A stretch of 45,387 nt of DNA from an uncultured Pseudomonadota bacterium (GCA_903921325.1 CAIXPL010000007.1:1-45387); one strand, 5' to 3'; counted from the first letter of the stretch, positions 18,510 to 27,427 are shown. The notes: generated by a model from the letters alone, not told the origin. Program-made: numbers and translations.

Positions 18510-18973
18510 GACGCCACCCCCGCGCGGCGCGCGGCCGCAAGCTTCACCGCGGCCCGTATGCGCTGGTAGGTACCGCAGCGACAGATATTGGTCATGGCCT
18601 GATCAATGTCCTGATCGGACGGATGGGGCTTGTGGGCGAGCAGCGCCGCTGCCGCCATGATCTGCCCCGACTGGCAGTAGCCACATTGCGGCACATCGAG
18701 TTCGTCCCAGGCGCGTTGCACCGGATGGCTGGCGGTGGCTGATAATCCCTCGATGGTGACAATGCGATCGGCGGGTTTGATCGAACCCACCGGGATCGAG
18801 CACGAGCGGCGCACTTCGCCATTGACGTGCACTGAACAGGCACCACATTGAGCAATGCCGCAGCCATACTTGGTACCGGTGAGCCCGATCTGCTCACGCA
18901 ATACCCATAATAAGGGTGTGTCATTTTCAACGTCGACAGCGCGAACTGTTCCGTTGACAGTAAGCTTGATCAT
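18506..18973 (-). CDS. 2Fe-2S subunit of a molybdenum hydroxylase, isoquinoline 1-oxidoreductase alpha-like
   Basis: A 155-residue small subunit. The plant-type 2Fe-2S cluster ligands are in [18 protein letters not shown] with a further cysteine at RRSCSIP, and the second cluster in the helical domain is bound by [11 protein letters not shown] and [12 protein letters not shown]. It passes electrons from the molybdopterin subunit, to which it is translationally coupled by ATGA. Small subunits of this class usually ride to the periplasm with the Tat-tagged large subunit. A strong GGGGAG lies eight bases before the ATG. It opens the five-gene minus-strand operon and shares a divergent promoter region with the cyclase gene. 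Confidence 0.93.
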   Translation of the reverse strand: MIKLTVNGTVRAVDVENDTPLLWVLREQIGLTGTKYGCGIAQCGACSVHVNGEVRRSCSIPVGSIKPADRIVTIEGLSATASHPVQRAWDELDVPQCGYCQSGQIMAAAALLAHKPHPSDQDIDQAMTNICRCGTYQRIRAAVKLAAARRAGVAS

Positions 18974-19003
18974 CCGCGGTCTCCCCTTGTCAGGTCGTTT
19001 TAA

Positions 19004-19048
19004 CGTAACCGATGTTGATAGCGTAACGTAGTCAGACCCAGCGTAACC
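19004..19048. promoter_or_regulatory. three CGTAAC direct repeats in a divergent promoter
   Basis: CGTAAC occurs at 19004, 19022 and 19042 in the 98-base gap between the divergent 2Fe-2S subunit and cyclase genes. The start-to-start spacings of 18 and 20 bases are close to two helical turns, so the copies could face the same side of the DNA, as expected for a repeated activator or repressor site. No regulator gene is adjacent, so the binding protein is unknown. Confidence 0.45.
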
Positions 19049-19071
19049 TAATTGCGCACCATGAGAAGCTC

Positions 19072-19845
19072 ATGACACCCACCCGCATAGATCCTGCCCC
19101 GCGCGAGCATATTATCGATTTGTCATTGCCCGTGGTATCGGGCATGGCCGGCATTCCAAACATGGCGCTCTATCAGCAGCACCCTGTCGTGGTCCAGGCC
19201 GCGACCTGGATCAACGAGGAGCAGCGCACGCTACTGGCCTCCGCAGCCGTCGACCTGATGCCAGGTGGCAGCGCGACCGGGCATATGAACACCGTCATGA
19301 CGCTGAACAGTCATATCGGCACGCACATTGATGCACCGCGCCATTTCTTTGTCGACGGTGCCTCGATCGACCGCACACCCCTGGAGCGCCTGGTGATGCG
19401 GGAGGCCGTGGTGATTGACATGAGCACGATCGCAGCGGGCGCCGGCGTCACCGGCGACGCTCTGGAGGCAAGCGGCGTGCGGCCGGCACCGGGGCAGATC
19501 ATTGTGATTCGCACCGACTGGACCGACCGCGCCTGGGGTACGCCAGCGTTCTGGGACAACACGGTGTATCTGGACCCCACTGTGAGCGAGTGGACAAGCA
19601 GCTTTGAACCGGCCGCGGTGGCGATGGACTGTTTTCCGGAAAAGCCGTTCTGGCGTTTTACGCTGCAAACCCATGAACGCGGTGCCAATCACCGGCGCTG
19701 GCTGGGTGCGGGCATTCCGATGATCCAGTTGTTGACCGGACTCGCCGCCGTCGGATCATCGTTCACCATGACCGCGCTACCCCTGCGCCTGAGCGGCATG
19801 GATGGGTCGCCCGCGCGCGTGGTCGGCATTACCAAGTCTTCATGA
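19072..19845 (+). CDS. cyclase-family metal-dependent hydrolase (kynurenine-formamidase fold)
   Basis: A 257-residue protein of the cyclase family (PF04199). The signature HxGTHxDxPxH is present as HIGTHIDAPRHF at about residues 82-93; its histidines and aspartate bind a divalent metal, usually zinc or manganese. The conserved IIDLSLPV start and IVIRTDW strand are also visible. Known members are kynurenine formamidase and isatin hydrolase, both acting on indole-derived or cyclic amides. Nearby is a molybdenum hydroxylase of the type that attacks N-heterocycles, so a joint role in heteroaromatic breakdown is possible but inferred. An MFS gene follows after 13 bases. Confidence 0.88.
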   Translation: MTPTRIDPAPREHIIDLSLPVVSGMAGIPNMALYQQHPVVVQAATWINEEQRTLLASAAVDLMPGGSATGHMNTVMTLNSHIGTHIDAPRHFFVDGASIDRTPLERLVMREAVVIDMSTIAAGAGVTGDALEASGVRPAPGQIIVIRTDWTDRAWGTPAFWDNTVYLDPTVSEWTSSFEPAAVAMDCFPEKPFWRFTLQTHERGANHRRWLGAGIPMIQLLTGLAAVGSSFTMTALPLRLSGMDGSPARVVGITKSS

Positions 19846-19858
19846 AGTTGCTGCCGCC

Positions 19859-21046
19859 ATGACATCCCCTGAACCGCTGACGCCGCAACGAACGCCCGTC
19901 ACGCTGTGGCTGCTGTCGCTCGCCAATTTCGCGGTTGGGATGGGCGGCTTTGTGGTGATCGGCATCCTGTCGCCCGTTGCCACAGATCTGGCAATCAGCC
20001 GCGCCGAGGCCGGATCGCTGATGACCCTCTATGCCATGGTCTATGCCATCAGCTCGCCTTTGCTGGTGGCGAGCACCGGGCGGCTCGATCGGCGCAGCGC
20101 GCTCATTGGCGGTATGGCGACATTTACGCTGGGCGCTGTCGCCGCGGCCCTTGCGAGCGGTCTGACCGGCTTGCTTATCGCGCGCAGCATCATGGCGGTG
20201 GGTGCAGGGATGGTGACTCCGCTGGCCGCCTCGGTGGCCATTGCACTGGCCGCACCGGCGGGACGCGGCCGCGCGCTCGCGTTGGTATTTGGCGGACTCA
20301 CGCTGGCGCAGGCCCTTGGCGTCCCGTTGGGGGCGTGGCTCGGCTACCAGTTCGGCTGGCGCACCGCGTTCGCCACGGTAGTTGGCCTGGGCGCCCTATC
20401 GCTTGCTGCGTTTTACGTCTGCCTGCCCCGCGGGATCAGTGTCCCGGTGGCGAGCCTGCGCTCATTATTCAGCGTTTTTGCCTCGGCCCGAGAAACCGTC
20501 GCGGTGTCATTCACTGCGTTATTCATGGGTGGACTCTATGTGTTCTTCACATTCACCGCGCCCCTTCTCGAAGCGCGCTATCTGCTCGCACGCGACGGCG
20601 TGACCATCGTGCTCGCCCTGTTTGGCATCGGGGCGGTGCTTGGCAATTCCATGGGCGGACTGCTCACTGACCGTATCGGTCCCAACAAGACCCTCGTACT
20701 ACTGTGCCTGAGTCAGTTGATCCTGCTGCCACTGATGACGCTCGTGACGCTGCCGCTGGTTGGATTTGCCGCCACCATGCTGCTCTGGAGCGTGTGCAGC
20801 TGGTCGGTGATGGTGCCGCAGCAAGCGCGCCTTGCGCTGCTCTCACCGACCAAGATATCGGTGCTACTCGCGCTGAACGCGTCGGCCATCTACCTGGGCA
20901 GCTCGATCGGTTCGGCGCTCGGTGGCGTACTGATGCGATCGGATGATCCGTTTACCTGGTTGGGGCCGGCCGGTGCGCTGTTGATGCTGGTCGCGCTGGC
21001 CTCGCTCGCGTGGCCGCACGGCCACAAGCCGACGCCTGCGCGCTGA
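19859..21046 (+). CDS. MFS transporter, DHA1-like
   Basis: A protein of about 395 residues with about 12 hydrophobic segments. The frame is open from 19802, but the ATG at 19859 begins the homologous region just after the cyclase stop (19845). Features of the drug:H+ antiporter-1 group are visible: an N-terminal LSLANFAVGMGGFVVIGILSPVATDL, the motif-A loop GRLDRRSALIGG, and motif-C-like LAQALGVPLGAWLGYQFGWR. These carriers export drugs, sugars or purine-like compounds. Its tight linkage to the cyclase suggests movement of the cyclase substrate or product. It converges on the alpha/beta hydrolase genes, leaving a 37-base gap. Confidence 0.88.
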   Translation: MTSPEPLTPQRTPVTLWLLSLANFAVGMGGFVVIGILSPVATDLAISRAEAGSLMTLYAMVYAISSPLLVASTGRLDRRSALIGGMATFTLGAVAAALASGLTGLLIARSIMAVGAGMVTPLAASVAIALAAPAGRGRALALVFGGLTLAQALGVPLGAWLGYQFGWRTAFATVVGLGALSLAAFYVCLPRGISVPVASLRSLFSVFASARETVAVSFTALFMGGLYVFFTFTAPLLEARYLLARDGVTIVLALFGIGAVLGNSMGGLLTDRIGPNKTLVLLCLSQLILLPLMTLVTLPLVGFAATMLLWSVCSWSVMVPQQARLALLSPTKISVLLALNASAIYLGSSIGSALGGVLMRSDDPFTWLGPAGALLMLVALASLAWPHGHKPTPAR

Positions 21047-21083
21047 GTCACGCTGGCGATCGAGCCCAGCAGGCGGCCAATGC

Positions 21084-21890
21084 CTAGATCGTACCGAGAA
21101 AGTCCCGTACCGCTGCATTGAAGGCCGCCGGCTGCTCCCAATGCACAAAGCGGCCGGCGCCAGCGATCGGCGCCGCCTCGACAAAGCGCGGCATACCGTG
21201 CAAGCGTTCGGGCTGATCGGGATACGGATCGTTGGCGCCGCAAATACCGAGCACCGGCAGCCCGAGGCGCGAAAACGGCGTCACCAGATCGGGCACCGAC
21301 GTGCCAAATTCGAGCATGCCACGGCGATATTCATCGATCGGGTGACTGGCAAACATGCGCACGCATTTCTCGCGTATCGGTGAATCGACCGGAATCACCT
21401 TGTAGATCGATCGCCCACCTTCGGCGCGCAAATGATCGATCAGCGCATCACGCCCTGAGCGTTCGAGAATATCGACCGCAATCTGGTTGTAACTGGCCCA
21501 GCGATGGAAGTAGAGCATCGCATCGTGCATCTCGCTCCAGGCCGCCAGTACCAAGCCACGGACCCGGTCGGGAAATTGCAACGCGTAGTTCGCCGCAATC
21601 GTGGTGCCAAAGGCCACTGCCACGATCACCGGATTCCTGATCTGGTGATGCTCGATCAGTGCAGCCAGATCGCGGGTCTGGTTGACCAGAGAAAACCCAT
21701 AATCGGGCATCCCCGAGCCGACGTGTCCACGGCGGTTATAGATGAAGCAGCGATGATCGCGGGTGAAATCGGGCAACTGATATTCCCAATACGCCATGCC
21801 ATGAATTTCGCCGTGAATAAAAATCAGATCGGCACCCTCGCCGATCTGCTCACAGGCAAAGTCGCATCCATTGACATGAACCAGGGACAT
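21084..21890 (-). CDS. alpha/beta-hydrolase-fold protein without the nucleophile serine
   Basis: A protein of about 268 residues. The fold is clear: FIHGEIHGMAYWEYQLPDF, FIYNRRGHVGSG, then the nucleophile-elbow position, a GANDPYPD acid loop and FVHWEQPAAFNAAVRDFL with the catalytic histidine. At the elbow, where most family members have G-x-S-x-G, this protein reads AVAFGT (about 91-96), with alanine in place of serine. It may be inactive, a binding protein, or use a cofactor-free mechanism. The frame runs to 21971, but the ATG at 21890 overlaps the upstream hydrolase stop as TGATG, which fixes the start. The two hydrolases are thus coupled. Confidence 0.82.
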   Translation of the reverse strand: MSLVHVNGCDFACEQIGEGADLIFIHGEIHGMAYWEYQLPDFTRDHRCFIYNRRGHVGSGMPDYGFSLVNQTRDLAALIEHHQIRNPVIVAVAFGTTIAANYALQFPDRVRGLVLAAWSEMHDAMLYFHRWASYNQIAVDILERSGRDALIDHLRAEGGRSIYKVIPVDSPIREKCVRMFASHPIDEYRRGMLEFGTSVPDLVTPFSRLGLPVLGICGANDPYPDQPERLHGMPRFVEAAPIAGAGRFVHWEQPAAFNAAVRDFLGTI

Positions 21891-22744
21891 CAAACGCCAC
21901 CGGAATCCGCAACCGCCTTGCGCATGAACGCCACAAAAGTGGCCGCAATTTCGGGTTCGAGCGGTGACCACTCTTCAAAAGTGATCAGCGGCACATCCTG
22001 ATCCTCGATCGGCAGACGGTGCAACTGGCTACCGGGAATCAAGCGATGGGTGTCCAGTCCGCTTTGTGAATTGTGTGTCTTGTCATTGCCCGGAATCACC
22101 AGAGTGGGCGCCTTGATCGATCCGAGCTGCTCGGGACTTGCGCCCATCACCGGATAACCGGCAACCTTCTCGAATAGCGCACGCCAATGACTCATCACCC
22201 TGATATAGGTCTCGGGCGCCATTGCCATCAAGCGATCACGGTTTGACGCATTGGCTGCAATGCGTTCCTGATATTGCTCGGTCGCACACACTGCCGCCAT
22301 GCCGCCTTCCTGCGCTGCACGGATGTACACGCCGTAGTAGTTCTCCGGCAGTCGCTTGGCGGCAAATTCACCGCCGGTCACACGGAACAGCAACAGCCCG
22401 CGAGTGGCCTCCGGGTGACGCAAGGCAAACAGAATCGACGTGCGGGCACCCGAGGAGGCGCCGCCGACAAAGGCCGGCAAACCGCCCAGCTGCTTGAACA
22501 ATTCATAGAGGTCATCGGTCCAGATTTCCTCTTCACTCTCGCTGCCCTCGATCACCACATCCGAGGCCCCGGTATTGCGGCGATCGTGCAGCAGCACGCG
22601 AAAACCCTGATCGGCGAGCTTTTGCCCCAGCGGAACAAACTCCTCATGACCCCGGCGGCCACCGGTGATCAGGGCGACCCACGGGCCGCGGTCACCGAGG
22701 ACTTCATAAACAATATTGACGCCGCGAATAAGGGCGGTAGGCAT
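21890..22744 (-). CDS. alpha/beta hydrolase
   Basis: A 284-residue alpha/beta-hydrolase-fold protein. It has VALITGGRRGHEEF at the oxyanion position, FRVLLHDRRNTGASD, the nucleophile elbow FVGGASSGARTSI (serine in GASSG), and IPGNDKTHN carrying the likely catalytic aspartate. The histidine is less clear because the usual late G-x-x-H is replaced by a less typical stretch. Related proteins split esters, lactones or carbon-carbon bonds in aromatic meta-cleavage pathways. AAGGA lies nine bases before the ATG. It is coupled to the second hydrolase at its 3' end and sits 81 bases after the luciferase-like gene, probably in one operon. Confidence 0.85.
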   Translation of the reverse strand: MPTALIRGVNIVYEVLGDRGPWVALITGGRRGHEEFVPLGQKLADQGFRVLLHDRRNTGASDVVIEGSESEEEIWTDDLYELFKQLGGLPAFVGGASSGARTSILFALRHPEATRGLLLFRVTGGEFAAKRLPENYYGVYIRAAQEGGMAAVCATEQYQERIAANASNRDRLMAMAPETYIRVMSHWRALFEKVAGYPVMGASPEQLGSIKAPTLVIPGNDKTHNSQSGLDTHRLIPGSQLHRLPIEDQDVPLITFEEWSPLEPEIAATFVAFMRKAVADSGGV

Positions 22745-22825
22745 GGCAGGAATCCTTCAGAATCAGTCAATTAAACAGGCAACGAGGGACCAGCAGATCA
22801 AGCAACGAAACAGTTTAGCGTACCC

Positions 22826-23905
22826 TCAGGCCACTCTGGCACGCAGCCGATGCTTGCCCTCGAAGTGCGGTGCGATTTCTTCCATGAACCGGTGCATCTG
22901 TTCTTTCACCATGGCGTGGGGCTTGTTGCCGACGTTGAAATAGAGAATGACCTCGTCGATGCCGGCGGCCTCCACCTTCTTGAGCGAATCGATGATCGCC
23001 GCGGGCGGGCCGATCAGGATTGAGCGATCGCTCAGATCCTGCCTCTTGATCTGCTGCAGCATCTGGTGAATCTTGATGAAATAGTGCATCGAGGGCGGTG
23101 CCTCCTCGAGCTTGCTTGGAATGGCGCGCAAGACGCAATGCTCGAAATAATTGACCTGCGCCTGGCGTCCGAAATCATCCGAAGCGGCATCATCGGCAAT
23201 GTGAATGAAGTAGCTGCACATCGCGCGCCCCGGTGCTTTGCCGTGACGCACGCAGGCTTCGCGATAGCTGGACACCGCACGATCCAGGCCGCCAAACACC
23301 AGGCCCGTCGCAAACGGCGCATAGATGATGTTCAGGCCACGGGCGGCGGCCATCTCCAGGCTCGTCATGGAGAATGAGGCAACGTAGAACGGCAGCGGAT
23401 TCTGTATTGGCTTGGGGGTGATCGACATGTCCTCGATGTCGTAATACTTGCCCTTGTGTGACCAGCGGCCCGGCTCGGTCCAGGCCTTGAGCAATACGTC
23501 GATACCTTCTTCAAACATTTCTGCCGATTTGAAAAAATCCGCCCCGAACGGCTTGTATTCCAGGCGGTCGTAGCCACGTCCGGTTGCAAAGTCCACCCGT
23601 CCACCGCTGAGCAGATCGAGCGTTGCCCACGCCTCGGCCACGTGGATGGGGTGATGCAGCGGCAGCACCGTGACCGCCGGCGCGAGGCGAATATGACGCG
23701 TCTCCGGAACAATGCTCGCGAGCAACAGATCGGGCCGTGAGTTCACCCCCAGTGAATCAAAGTGATGCTCACCGATCCACGCCGAGTGCATACCCAGCCG
23801 ATCGGCAAGAATGGCCTGCTCGCGAATCTGCAGCACGAAATCATTGGCCGATCGGGGGTTATTCGGATAGTGGTTGTCACTCAGTGTGAAATAGCCGAAT
23901 TCCAT
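22826..23905 (-). CDS. LLM-class (bacterial-luciferase-like) flavin-dependent monooxygenase
   Basis: A 359-residue TIM-barrel protein of the luciferase-like family. Landmarks are MEFGYFTLSDNHYP, WIGEHHFDSLGVNSRPDLLL, VTVLPLHHPIHVAEAWATLDLLSGGRVDFATGRGYD, and GPPAAIIDSLKKVEAAGIDEVILYF near the end. Such enzymes use FMNH2 supplied by a reductase and oxygen to hydroxylate or cleave ring or sulfonate compounds; some use F420. The substrate cannot be named. GGGAG lies eight bases before the ATG. With the two hydrolases it forms an oxygenase-hydrolase set, the usual order for ring or ester breakdown. No flavin reductase is encoded nearby. Confidence 0.9.
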   Translation of the reverse strand: MEFGYFTLSDNHYPNNPRSANDFVLQIREQAILADRLGMHSAWIGEHHFDSLGVNSRPDLLLASIVPETRHIRLAPAVTVLPLHHPIHVAEAWATLDLLSGGRVDFATGRGYDRLEYKPFGADFFKSAEMFEEGIDVLLKAWTEPGRWSHKGKYYDIEDMSITPKPIQNPLPFYVASFSMTSLEMAAARGLNIIYAPFATGLVFGGLDRAVSSYREACVRHGKAPGRAMCSYFIHIADDAASDDFGRQAQVNYFEHCVLRAIPSKLEEAPPSMHYFIKIHQMLQQIKRQDLSDRSILIGPPAAIIDSLKKVEAAGIDEVILYFNVGNKPHAMVKEQMHRFMEEIAPHFEGKHRLRARVA

Positions 23906-24086
23906 GGCTTGGCTCCCAGGTCCTGTTGAAAGATAAAAGTGTGATTGCTTGACTAACTCGATACAGGTTCGGTCGGTACGAAAAGCCCACGCAGCCTGTT
24001 CGCTGCACCTGGATGACTGACCGGCTTGAGTTCAATCCCATGCCCGCCGCGTGTTGTTTGCTTCACCACCTGAGCACAGCATTATC

Positions 24087-24824
24087 TCAGGCCACGCCGA
24101 TATGTCGCTCGATCACTGCGCGCTCGGTGCTCAGGTGGCTTGCGGGCCCGCTGTGCACTACCCGGCCCTTATCCAGGATGACGTAACGGTCAGCCAGCGC
24201 CCCCAGGGCGGTCAAATCCCGATCCACGACCAGCACGGAAAGCCCGGCGCGCTTGAGCACCCCGAGCGTGCGCCAGATATCGGCGCGAATGAGCGGCGCA
24301 AGCCCCTCGGTTGCCTCATCCAGTACGAGCAGAGAGGGTTGCGTGAGCAACGCGCGGGCGATGGCCAGCATCTGCTGTTCGCCGCCCGAGAGCTGATTGC
24401 CACGATGTCCAGCGCGCTCGGCCAGCCGCGGAAACAATTCAAACACCCGTGCAAGTGTCCAGGCACCTTCACCCTGAGCGGTTCGCTCCGTGGCGCGCAG
24501 ATTCTCAATCACGTTCAAGCTGCGAAACACATGACGGCCTTCGGGGACCAGTCCAAGGCCAGCGCGTGCAACCCGATACCCCGGCCAGCCGGTGACATTC
24601 TGACCGGCGAACTCGATCTGTCCTGCGCTCGATTGCGCCAATCCAAACAGGCTCTTCACCAGCGTGGTCTTGCCCATGCCGTTGCGGCCCATCAGGGCGA
24701 CCACCTCGCCCACTGCCACATGCAGGTCAACGCCAAACAGGACTTGCGCGCTACCATAGCCGGCATTCAGGCCCCTGATGCGAAGCAAGTCAGTGTTCTC
24801 GAATCGGGTCGGTGGGAGATTCAC
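24087..24824 (-). CDS. livF: branched-chain-type ABC transporter ATP-binding protein LivF
   Basis: A 245-residue ATPase. It carries Walker A GRNGMGKTT, the signature LSGGEQQMLAIARAL, Walker B LLVLDEATEGLAP and a late switch region VVDRDL where the usual histidine-containing switch differs (D-R-D rather than x-x-H). With LivG it powers uptake through LivH and LivM. The start is a GTG at 24824 overlapping the LivG stop as GTGA. It ends the livHMGF block, followed by 181 non-coding bases before the luciferase-like gene. Confidence 0.95.
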   Translation of the reverse strand: MNLPPTRFENTDLLRIRGLNAGYGSAQVLFGVDLHVAVGEVVALMGRNGMGKTTLVKSLFGLAQSSAGQIEFAGQNVTGWPGYRVARAGLGLVPEGRHVFRSLNVIENLRATERTAQGEGAWTLARVFELFPRLAERAGHRGNQLSGGEQQMLAIARALLTQPSLLVLDEATEGLAPLIRADIWRTLGVLKRAGLSVLVVDRDLTALGALADRYVILDKGRVVHSGPASHLSTERAVIERHIGVA

Positions 24825-25582
24825 GCGCCGCCCTCACCCAGATAGGCCGAGCGCACGTTGGCATCGGCCTTGATCTCATCAGGCGTACCGCTTGCAATCA
24901 AGCGCCCGCCCACCAATACCGACACGCGATCGGCCAACGAAAACACCGCCTCGACATCGTGCTCGACCAGCAGGATGCCGTAACGGCCCTTGAGCGAACG
25001 CAGCAATTCCACCATCGCGGCGCTGTCGGCCAGACCCAAGCCGGCTAGCGGCTCATCGAGCAGCAAGAGGGCCGGATCGGCGGCAAACCCCATCGCCAAT
25101 TCAAGCAATCGCTTCTCGCCGTGCGACAGTTGCGCCGCGACGCGATTGTCAATATCGCCCAGGCCCACCCGCTGCAGCGCTGACAGGCTTGCGATGGCCA
25201 GATCCCGATCGTCTGACGCCGCGTGCCACAGTCGCGATCCGCTGCCGGCGCGTGCCATTTCAGCGACGCTTGCATTCTCTATCGCGCTAAGCGACCCAAA
25301 CAGACGCGGTACCTGGTAGGCGCGGGCCAGGCCACGCCGGGCGCGTTGCGGGACTGAAAGCGCGTTGATTCGCTCACCCCGCAAGCGTACCTCTCCCTCA
25401 TCGGGTGTCAATTCGCCCGTGACCTGCGCGATCAGACAGGACTTGCCAGCGCCATTGGGTCCAATCAAGGCATGCAACTCGCCCGGGGCCACGCTAAGGC
25501 TCAGCCCATCGGTCACCACCAAGGCTCCGAAGCGTTTGACCAAGCCGCGCAGCTCAAGCAAGGGTTCGGGTTGCGCGCTCAT
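24821..25582 (-). CDS. livG: branched-chain-type ABC transporter ATP-binding protein LivG
   Basis: A protein of about 253 residues. Walker A is GPNGAGKSCL (cysteine in place of the second threonine/serine), the signature is LSHGEKRLLELAM, Walker B is LLLLDEPLAGLG, and the switch histidine is in LLVEHDVEAVF, all typical of LivG. The open frame extends to 25672, but the ATG at 25582 overlaps the LivM stop as ATGA, fixing the start. The gene is translationally coupled on both sides, to livM and livF. Ligands of such systems in this group of bacteria are often amides, urea, aromatic acids or branched amino acids. Confidence 0.95.
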   Translation of the reverse strand: MSAQPEPLLELRGLVKRFGALVVTDGLSLSVAPGELHALIGPNGAGKSCLIAQVTGELTPDEGEVRLRGERINALSVPQRARRGLARAYQVPRLFGSLSAIENASVAEMARAGSGSRLWHAASDDRDLAIASLSALQRVGLGDIDNRVAAQLSHGEKRLLELAMGFAADPALLLLDEPLAGLGLADSAAMVELLRSLKGRYGILLVEHDVEAVFSLADRVSVLVGGRLIASGTPDEIKADANVRSAYLGEGGA

Positions 25583-26538
25583 CGCTGTCCTCGCCCACTG
25601 AGCAGACCATACAAGCCATGGCGTAACAGCAGCACCCGCAACACCAGAATCAGACCGAGCCAGAACAACCAATGTTCGGTGAGGGATGAGAGCACCGTCT
25701 CAAGACCGACAAACACCACCGCCCCGAGCACAGGGCCGATCACCGTGGCCGCCGAGCCCAGAATCACCATGAAAAGCATCTCGCCTGACACCACCCAGGA
25801 CATGCTCGCAGGCGATGCATATTCCACCAGATTGGCAAACCCGACACCCGCCACCGCACACAGGGCAGAGGCAATGACGTAGAGCGTAAGCCGGTAGGGA
25901 TAGGGGGAGAGCCCGATCGCGCGCAACTTGGTCTCGTTATCGCGCGCTGCAATCACGACGCGCCCAAAATGCGACCCGGTAATGCGCCGCGCAACGTAGA
26001 TGGCAATGACGAGCGTCACCAGCATCGTATAGGCGAGCACCACCGGATTGCCAAGGCTCAAGCCAGCCATCAACTGGGTCGGACGTGGCAGCCGAAATCC
26101 ATCGTCACCGCCGAACATGCGCAAGCCCTGGGCGACATAAAACATCATCTCGGCAAAGGCCAGCGTAATGAAAATGAAATACAGGCCACTGGCGCGCAGC
26201 GACACCGCACCACTGAACAGTCCATAGAGGGCGGCGCATGCAATGGCGGCCGGGACAATGATCCACGCCTGATCGATGCCGACCATGGGCAACAGACCTG
26301 CGCAATAAACACCAATCCCAAAAAACGCGGCATGCCCGAAGCTCACCAGCCCCGCGTAGCCGACCAGCAGATCGAGGCTGAGTGCGGCGATCGCATAGAT
26401 CGCCATGCGCGATACCAGCTTGGTGTAATAAGGCTGGCCCAATAACGGAACGATGAGGGCCGCGAGCAGAAGCACGCCGAGGATGATCCGCGTTTGTGTC
26501 GGCATGCCGGCGCGTTGTGGCATCGGGTCAGTTGCCAT
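25579..26538 (-). CDS. livM: branched-chain-type ABC transporter permease LivM
   Basis: About 319 residues with 8-10 hydrophobic segments. The family signature AIYAIAALSLDLLVGYAGLVSFGHAAFFGIG is near the N terminus, and the LivG/LivF contact loop contains RVVIAARDNETKLRAIGL. It forms half of the inner-membrane channel with LivH. Three ATGs compete for the start (26571, 26538, 26523). The first two overlap the livH stop (26528), while 26523 follows it by four bases; none has a convincing ribosome site. I give 26538 as a compromise. The last codons overlap the livG start. Confidence 0.92.
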   Translation of the reverse strand: MATDPMPQRAGMPTQTRIILGVLLLAALIVPLLGQPYYTKLVSRMAIYAIAALSLDLLVGYAGLVSFGHAAFFGIGVYCAGLLPMVGIDQAWIIVPAAIACAALYGLFSGAVSLRASGLYFIFITLAFAEMMFYVAQGLRMFGGDDGFRLPRPTQLMAGLSLGNPVVLAYTMLVTLVIAIYVARRITGSHFGRVVIAARDNETKLRAIGLSPYPYRLTLYVIASALCAVAGVGFANLVEYASPASMSWVVSGEMLFMVILGSAATVIGPVLGAVVFVGLETVLSSLTEHWLFWLGLILVLRVLLLRHGLYGLLSGRGQR

Positions 26539-27427
26539 GTTGGCCGTAGAGTCCGGTCGGGCGAATCGCAATGACCAGCGCCATCAGCAGATAGACCGCG
26601 CCATTGGCCACGATATTGCCCAGCAGATCGCCCAGTAACTGGGGCCAGATCATGCGCCCAAAGGTGTCGATCACCCCGACGGCGAGTGAAGCAACGAGCG
26701 CGCCCTTGAGCGATCCGACACCACCAATCACCACCACGGCGAGGGCAAGAATCAACAAGGGATCACCCATACCCGATTGCACCGCAATCAGTGGCCCGAG
26801 CATCACGCCGCCCAGAGCCGCCAATAGTGAGCTGATAACAAATACCCCGCAAAAGAGCAGTCGCACATTGACACCCAGCGCCCCTACGATGTCACCATTC
26901 TCGGCGCCTGCACGTATGCGCATGCCCAGGCGCGAGTGCGCTAGCAGTAACCACAACGCAAGCCCGGCCAGCGCCGCGACCGCGGTGATTGCCAGGCGAT
27001 AGAGCGGGTAACTCACGGTCTCGGTAATGGCCACGGCGCCATCGAGCCACTCGGGCGGCGCGACAAACACCGCCTCACGGCCCCAGAGCATCACCACAGC
27101 CTCATTGATCGCAATGCTCACGCCAAAGGTTGCGAGCACCTGATCCAGATGCCCGCGCTGATAGAGCGGTCGCATCACCAGCCATTCAAGCGCCACCGCG
27201 CACAGCGCGGTGAGCAGCAAGGCGGCAACAAACGCGAGCGGATAGGCAGTGATATGAGTACCCGCGGCCGCAATGAAATAGGCACCCAGCATGAGCATCG
27301 AGCCGTGCGCGAGATTGATCAGACTCATTACCCCGAAGGCGAGCGTTACGCCCACGGCCATGAGGAACAGGATCATCCCGAGTTGCAGGCCATTGAAGGC
27401 CTGCTCAAGCACCAGCGCTGCGCTCAT
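26528..27427 (-). CDS. livH: branched-chain-type ABC transporter permease LivH
   Basis: A 299-residue membrane protein with about eight hydrophobic segments. It has the LivH opening QLGMILFLMAVGVTLAFGVMSLINLAHGSMLMLGAY, the coupling loop LGMRIRAGAENGDIVGALGVNV, and VVIGGVGSLKGALVASLAVGVIDTF towards the end. It pairs with LivM to form the translocation channel. It lies 123 bases after the second of two tandem receptor genes and overlaps livM. The gap may hold a weak RNA structure that lets receptors be made in excess, but I could not identify a clear stem. Confidence 0.94.
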   Translation of the reverse strand: MSAALVLEQAFNGLQLGMILFLMAVGVTLAFGVMSLINLAHGSMLMLGAYFIAAAGTHITAYPLAFVAALLLTALCAVALEWLVMRPLYQRGHLDQVLATFGVSIAINEAVVMLWGREAVFVAPPEWLDGAVAITETVSYPLYRLAITAVAALAGLALWLLLAHSRLGMRIRAGAENGDIVGALGVNVRLLFCGVFVISSLLAALGGVMLGPLIAVQSGMGDPLLILALAVVVIGGVGSLKGALVASLAVGVIDTFGRMIWPQLLGDLLGNIVANGAVYLLMALVIAIRPTGLYGQHGN

